From NCBI GenBank assembly GCA_028289725.1, contig JANQOH010000051.1:1-9166 (forward strand): DNA of 9,166 nt, written 5' to 3'. The position numbers and the translations under genes were made by a program. This DNA is from Alphaproteobacteria bacterium (lineage in GTDB: Bacteria; Pseudomonadota; Alphaproteobacteria; UBA7887). The stretch's first letter is position 1. Every line of letters begins with the position of its first letter. Below the pieces are notes generated by a model, which was given only the letters and a program-made list of their open reading frames with translations, did not search any database and was not told the DNA's origin. This document shows, one piece after another, positions 6,445 to 9,166 of the stretch.

Positions 6445-8337
6445 CTAGCCGCCGCTGCCCATGGATTGGACATAGTCGTTGACGTGTCCGGTCAGTAGTT
6501 CCGCTTGCTGTGACAATTCGGATGCGGCCTGCAGTACGTCGTTGGCGATGCGGCCGGTCTCGCCGGCGGCCTCGGTCACTTGCGTGATGTTCGATGAGAC
6601 TTCCTGCGTTGCGGCGTTCTGTTCCTCCACCGCTGACGCGATGGCCGACGCAACTTCGTTGATCTCGGTGATGGTTTTGGTGATCGCTTCGTTGGAATCG
6701 ACCGCCGACTTTGTGGCGCCTTGGATCTCGGCGACCTGGGTCGAGATCTCCTCGGTGGCGCTCGCCGTTTGGCTGGCGAGTGATTTGACCTCGGACGCAA
6801 CGACGGCGAAGCCTTTACCGGCATCGCCGGCGCGGGCGGCCTCGATCGTCGCGTTCAGCGCCAGGAGATGGGTCTGACTGGCGATGTCCTGGATGATGTC
6901 GACCACCTGACCGATCTTCTGCGCGGCCTCAGCCAGTCCGTCGATCTGCTGGCTGGCGCGCTGTGACTCCTCGACCGCGCCACTGGCGACACCGGCGGAG
7001 TGGGACACCTGTCGGCCGATTTCTGCGATGGAAGAACTGAGTTGTTCGGCCGCGGCCGCAACTGCTTCGGTGCGCGAGGTCGCGGTCTCGGCGGTGGCCT
7101 GCATCGACTCCGCGCTATGCTGCATTTCGGTTGAAGCCGCTGCGACGGAATCCACCACGCCTGAAACATTGTCCGCCATCTGGACGTTCTTGGTCGCTAC
7201 GTTCCAACTCAACATCGGACCGATATAGTTGCCGCTCTGGTCGCTGAGCGCCGAGACTTGCAGATCAAGCGTCTCGTCACCCAACTTGATCATCGCGTTG
7301 TGCGGCAAGTTGTTGGGATTGGCGAGCAAGTTGCGTTGATGTGCCGGGTTCTTATGGAAGATGTCGATGCATTGGCCGAGCAACTGATCTGGCGGCACGG
7401 GCAGCAAATTCGCCAACGGCCGCAACGTGTTGACGCTGGTGCTGTTGATATAGGTGATCTCGAAGGTGTCTTTGTCGGCCAGTAAGACGTTGATCGGCAT
7501 CTGGTCGAGCATCTGCATAAGCTTCGCCGTCTGCTCTTCGGCCTTGACCGCTTCCGTGACAACGTTCCAGCTCAACATCGGCCCGATATACGCGCCGTTC
7601 TCATCCGTGAGAGGCGAAACCAGCAAGTCGAGGATTTCATCGCCAAGCTGGATCTTTGCATTGTGTGGCAGGTTTGCTGGGTTGCTCAGCATACTGCGCT
7701 GGTGTGCCGGGTTCTTATGGAAGATGTCGATACACTGGCCCAGCAACTGTCCCGGCGGCACGGGCAGAAGGTTTGCGAGCGGGGTCAATGTCTCGACGCT
7801 TGTCCGGTTAATATAGGTGATCTCGAAGGTGTCTTTGTCGGCCAGCATAACGTTGATCGGCATCTGGTCGAGCATCTGCAGAAGCTTTTTGGTCTCGTTT
7901 TCCTTCTTCACCTGTTCGGTGATGACGCTCCACGTCAGCATGGGGCCGGTGTAGTTGCCCCGTGTGTCGTAAATGGCCGTGACCAAGAGATCCAACACTT
8001 CCTCGCCGACGTTGATGTGCGCCTTATGCGGCAGATTGGCCGGATTGGCGAGCAATTGACGTTGATGCGCCGGATTCTTGTGAAAGATGTCGATGGTTTG
8101 ACCGAGCATCTGATCGGCGCGCACGGGCAACTCATGCTCGAGCGTCTTGAGCGCTTCGATCGATGCCTTGTTCAAGTAGGTGATCTCGAACGTCTCAAGG
8201 TCGCAGGTCATGACTGCGACCGGCATATCCTCGACCATCTGCTTATAGGCGCCGAGGTCCTCGCCAGCGTTCGTGTTTCCGTTTTTTCCGGCCGCTAGGG
8301 CCCGATCAAGTGGCGTAATTTCTGTGTTGGTCTCCAT
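6445..8337 (-). CDS. Soluble methyl-accepting chemotaxis protein with three tandem His-rich PAS domains
   Basis: A 630-aa cytoplasmic chemoreceptor with no membrane span or HAMP domain. Three PAS-like modules repeat every 121 residues exactly: about 32-143, 153-264 and 274-384. Each contains M(P)-[VI]-x-V near its start, ITY[LI]N, IDIFHKNPAHQR, NLPH and GPML[TS]W. The invariant histidines are H86/H91/H104, H207/H212/H225 and H328/H333/H346. Modules 2 and 3 also share a Cys before IDIF. Residues 389-630 are the MCP signalling hairpin with tip QTHLLALNATIEAARAGD. The C-terminus (QSMGSGG) lacks a CheR-tethering pentapeptide. The likely role is cytosolic sensing, through a PAS-bound cofactor or ligand that cannot be identified here, with output to CheA/CheW. 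The ATG at 8337 has GAGG 8 bases upstream, and a strong terminator follows at 6380-6410. The nearly identical output domain shared with the 4068-5603 receptor shows that they are paralogues. Confidence 0.95.
   Translation of the reverse strand: METNTEITPLDRALAAGKNGNTNAGEDLGAYKQMVEDMPVAVMTCDLETFEITYLNKASIEALKTLEHELPVRADQMLGQTIDIFHKNPAHQRQLLANPANLPHKAHINVGEEVLDLLVTAIYDTRGNYTGPMLTWSVITEQVKKENETKKLLQMLDQMPINVMLADKDTFEITYINRTSVETLTPLANLLPVPPGQLLGQCIDIFHKNPAHQRSMLSNPANLPHNAKIQLGDEILDLLVSPLTDENGAYIGPMLSWNVVTEAVKAEEQTAKLMQMLDQMPINVLLADKDTFEITYINSTSVNTLRPLANLLPVPPDQLLGQCIDIFHKNPAHQRNLLANPNNLPHNAMIKLGDETLDLQVSALSDQSGNYIGPMLSWNVATKNVQMADNVSGVVDSVAAASTEMQHSAESMQATAETATSRTEAVAAAAEQLSSSIAEIGRQVSHSAGVASGAVEESQRASQQIDGLAEAAQKIGQVVDIIQDIASQTHLLALNATIEAARAGDAGKGFAVVASEVKSLASQTASATEEISTQVAEIQGATKSAVDSNEAITKTITEINEVASAIASAVEEQNAATQEVSSNITQVTEAAGETGRIANDVLQAASELSQQAELLTGHVNDYVQSMGSGG
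7186..8244 (-). repeat. Triplicated PAS coding module (363-bp period)
   Basis: Three direct repeats encode the PAS modules at about 8244-7909, 7881-7546 and 7518-7186. Copies 2 and 3 are closest: runs such as the one coding LADKDTFEITYIN and the preceding MLDQMPINV are nearly base-identical. Copy 1 is more diverged (MVEDMPVAVM, T81 in place of the shared Cys). This suggests that copies 2 and 3 arose by the later duplication. Confidence 0.85.
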
Positions 8338-8757
8338 GCTCCGAACCTCGGTTTGTATGTGGACGAGTCATGCGCTGCCTGCCCTCGGTTTCCCTTGGGC
8401 ATAGGCGATGAATTGCGATCCGCCATAGTGAGCGGGGGCGGCGGGCGAGGCCGGAAATCCGAGCCTCGCCACTGTCAGATCGCCGACTCACGGACGCCGC
8501 GCCGCTGAAGCGGCGCTCAAACGCGTCGGTCCGGAAAGGTCCGAATTCGAGAGAAAGCAAAAGTCCGACCCCGTGCCCCTATTTTGGCCAGCAAATCCGC
8601 CAACCAGCACTCCCCCAAGAGCGCATGGATATTCACATAGGTTCGAGCCCAGGCTTGTCTATTAGGGAGCCAACAATTTGTTCTATTTTTGCAATTATTT
8701 CTGAATCGCGCGGGCGATGTGAACCGAAAAATCTAACTTCGGTTGTAACATTGCCGG
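8338..8757. other. Intergenic region upstream of the three-PAS receptor and downstream of the ABC gene
   Basis: I see no supported gene. It contains a perfect 7-bp hairpin, GCGCCGC-TGAA-GCGGCGC (8499-8516), and a short direct repeat GGTCCG (8528-8533 and 8538-8543), both in the possible leader of the receptor gene. An AT-rich patch covers 8675-8705. A weak hairpin AACCGAA/TTCGGTT (8722-8744, 9-base loop, no T-run) lies just past the ABC gene's stop and may help end it. A 12-base motif also found upstream of the other receptor is at 8582-8593. No confident promoter was found. Confidence 0.5.
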
Positions 8758-9090
8758 TCAGAAATATTGCCCGCGCCCTGGCGCCGCCGCGAACAATTTT
8801 TGGGTGTAAGGATGTTCTGGCGCCGCGAACAATGATCGCGCCGGTCCCGTCTCTACGACCTCGCCGTTCAGCATCACCGCCACGCGGTCGCACACTTGGG
8901 CCGCAACCCTGAGGTCGTGGGTGATGAACAACAAGGCGAGTTCGAACCGGTCGCGCACGTCATCGAGCAGATCGAGCACCTGTGCTTGGACGGAAACGTC
9001 AAGTGCGGACACGGCTTCGTCCGCAATGAGAATTTCCGGTTCCATGGCAAGCGCGCGCGCGATGCAGATGCGCTGTCGCTGACCGCCGGA
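8758..9090 (-). CDS. Peptide/nickel-type ABC transporter ATP-binding protein, C-terminal part only
   Basis: The C-terminal ~110 residues of an OppD/DppD/DppF-type ATPase, which powers uptake of peptides or similar solutes. In order: the signature SGGQRQR; Walker B ILIADEAVSALDV, with Ala where Pro is commonest after the catalytic Glu; the D-loop within SALD; the H-loop segment LLFITHDL; and the family's C-terminal signature EHPYTQKLFAAAPG. It stops with TGA at 8758-8760. The Walker A half is missing. The three codons ahead of SGGQ in the same frame (MRI, 9099-9091) come from the inverted copy that begins at 9086 and replace the expected Leu of LSGGQ, so the ATG at 9099 is not a real start. 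The gene should continue beyond this point in an intact genome, probably followed upstream by permease and binding-protein genes not seen here. Confidence 0.88.
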   Translation of the reverse strand, partial: SGGQRQRICIARALAMEPEILIADEAVSALDVSVQAQVLDLLDDVRDRFELALLFITHDLRVAAQVCDRVAVMLNGEVVETGPARSLFAAPEHPYTQKLFAAAPGRGQYF

Positions 9091-9166
9091 AATTCTCATT
9101 GCGGACGAAGCCGTGTCCGCACTTGACGTTTCCGTCCAAGCACAGGTGCTCGATCTGCTCGATGAC
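8959..9166. repeat. Perfect 81-bp inverted repeat ending at the window edge (fold-back junction)
   Basis: Bases 9086-9166 are the exact reverse complement of 8959-9039, with a 46-bp spacer (9040-9085). The arms lie inside the ABC ATPase coding sequence (Walker B region), and the second arm reads the gene backward right up to the last base. The turn point sits at the short homology CCGGA/TCCGG. The pattern fits a chimeric fold-back at a contig end rather than a natural element. Confidence 0.9.

Noticed and set aside
6152..6448. A 98-aa plus-strand open frame in the receptor intergenic region
   Set aside because: It reads through the strong terminator hairpin and into the receptor's 3' end, and has no recognisable features.
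4836..8244. Regular repeats that might suggest a CRISPR or satellite array
   Set aside because: The 366- and 363-bp periods are in-frame PAS-domain duplications inside intact genes; there are no short repeats with unique spacers.
8580..8615. A possible sigma-54 promoter (GG...GC) upstream of the three-PAS receptor
   Set aside because: The GG-to-GC spacing is 11 or 7, not the required 10, and the flanking bases do not match.
8640..8660. GGTTCGAGCCC resembling a tRNA T-arm, as a possible attachment-site remnant
   Set aside because: The flanks do not pair as a T stem, no other tRNA part is present, and no integrase or second copy is nearby.
8633..8893. An 86-aa minus-strand frame overlapping the ABC gene end
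   Set aside because: Most of it is the ABC gene in another frame; the remainder has no family marks or ribosome site.

Overview
The window looks like chromosomal DNA of a motile, GC-rich (about 60% by eye) alphaproteobacterium. The grounds are the GC-ending codon use, a tRNA-Thr with an encoded CCA end, soluble PAS-type chemoreceptors of the kind common in Rhodospirillales and Rhizobiales, and an OppD/DppD-type peptide ABC ATPase. The species cannot be named from the sequence. No transposase, integrase, CRISPR array, phage gene or toxin-antitoxin pair was seen.

Layout, left to right. A crotonase-family (enoyl-CoA hydratase/isomerase) gene enters from the left edge and ends at 782 (+). Next is an unrecognised 250-aa protein (878-1630, +) with a beta-like repeat region and a duplicated C-terminal module split by a 16-residue Asp-rich stretch. 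A GC-rich hairpin and tRNA-Thr(CGT) (1677-1752, +) follow. A phytanoyl-CoA dioxygenase/EctD-like oxygenase (1767-2582, -) ends 14 bp from the tRNA. Divergent from it is a multi-pass MgtC/DUF4010 membrane protein (2719-3999, +), whose 3' end meets a chemoreceptor gene across a hairpin terminator.

The main content is two soluble methyl-accepting chemotaxis proteins on the minus strand. The first (4068-5603) has two almost identical tandem PAS domains. The second (6445-8337) has three tandem PAS domains of a different, histidine-rich type and a textbook terminator. Neither has a membrane span. Their C-terminal signalling regions are about 88% identical and collinear, so this is a paralogous pair in which one output module carries two different tandem sensor arrays. 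They probably report two cytoplasmic cues, such as redox, oxygen or another small ligand, to the same CheA/CheW array. About 0.8 kb of apparently non-coding, partly AT-rich DNA separates them and holds a candidate sigma-28 (flagellar) promoter for the first.

The right edge carries the C-terminal part of a peptide/nickel-type ABC ATPase (8758 onward, -). Its upstream part is lost because the last 81 bp (9086-9166) are a perfect reverse complement of 8959-9039. This is most simply a contig-end fold-back artefact. The most interesting items are the receptor pair, the unknown Asp-rich repeat protein and the terminal inverted repeat; no clearly new multi-gene system is evident.
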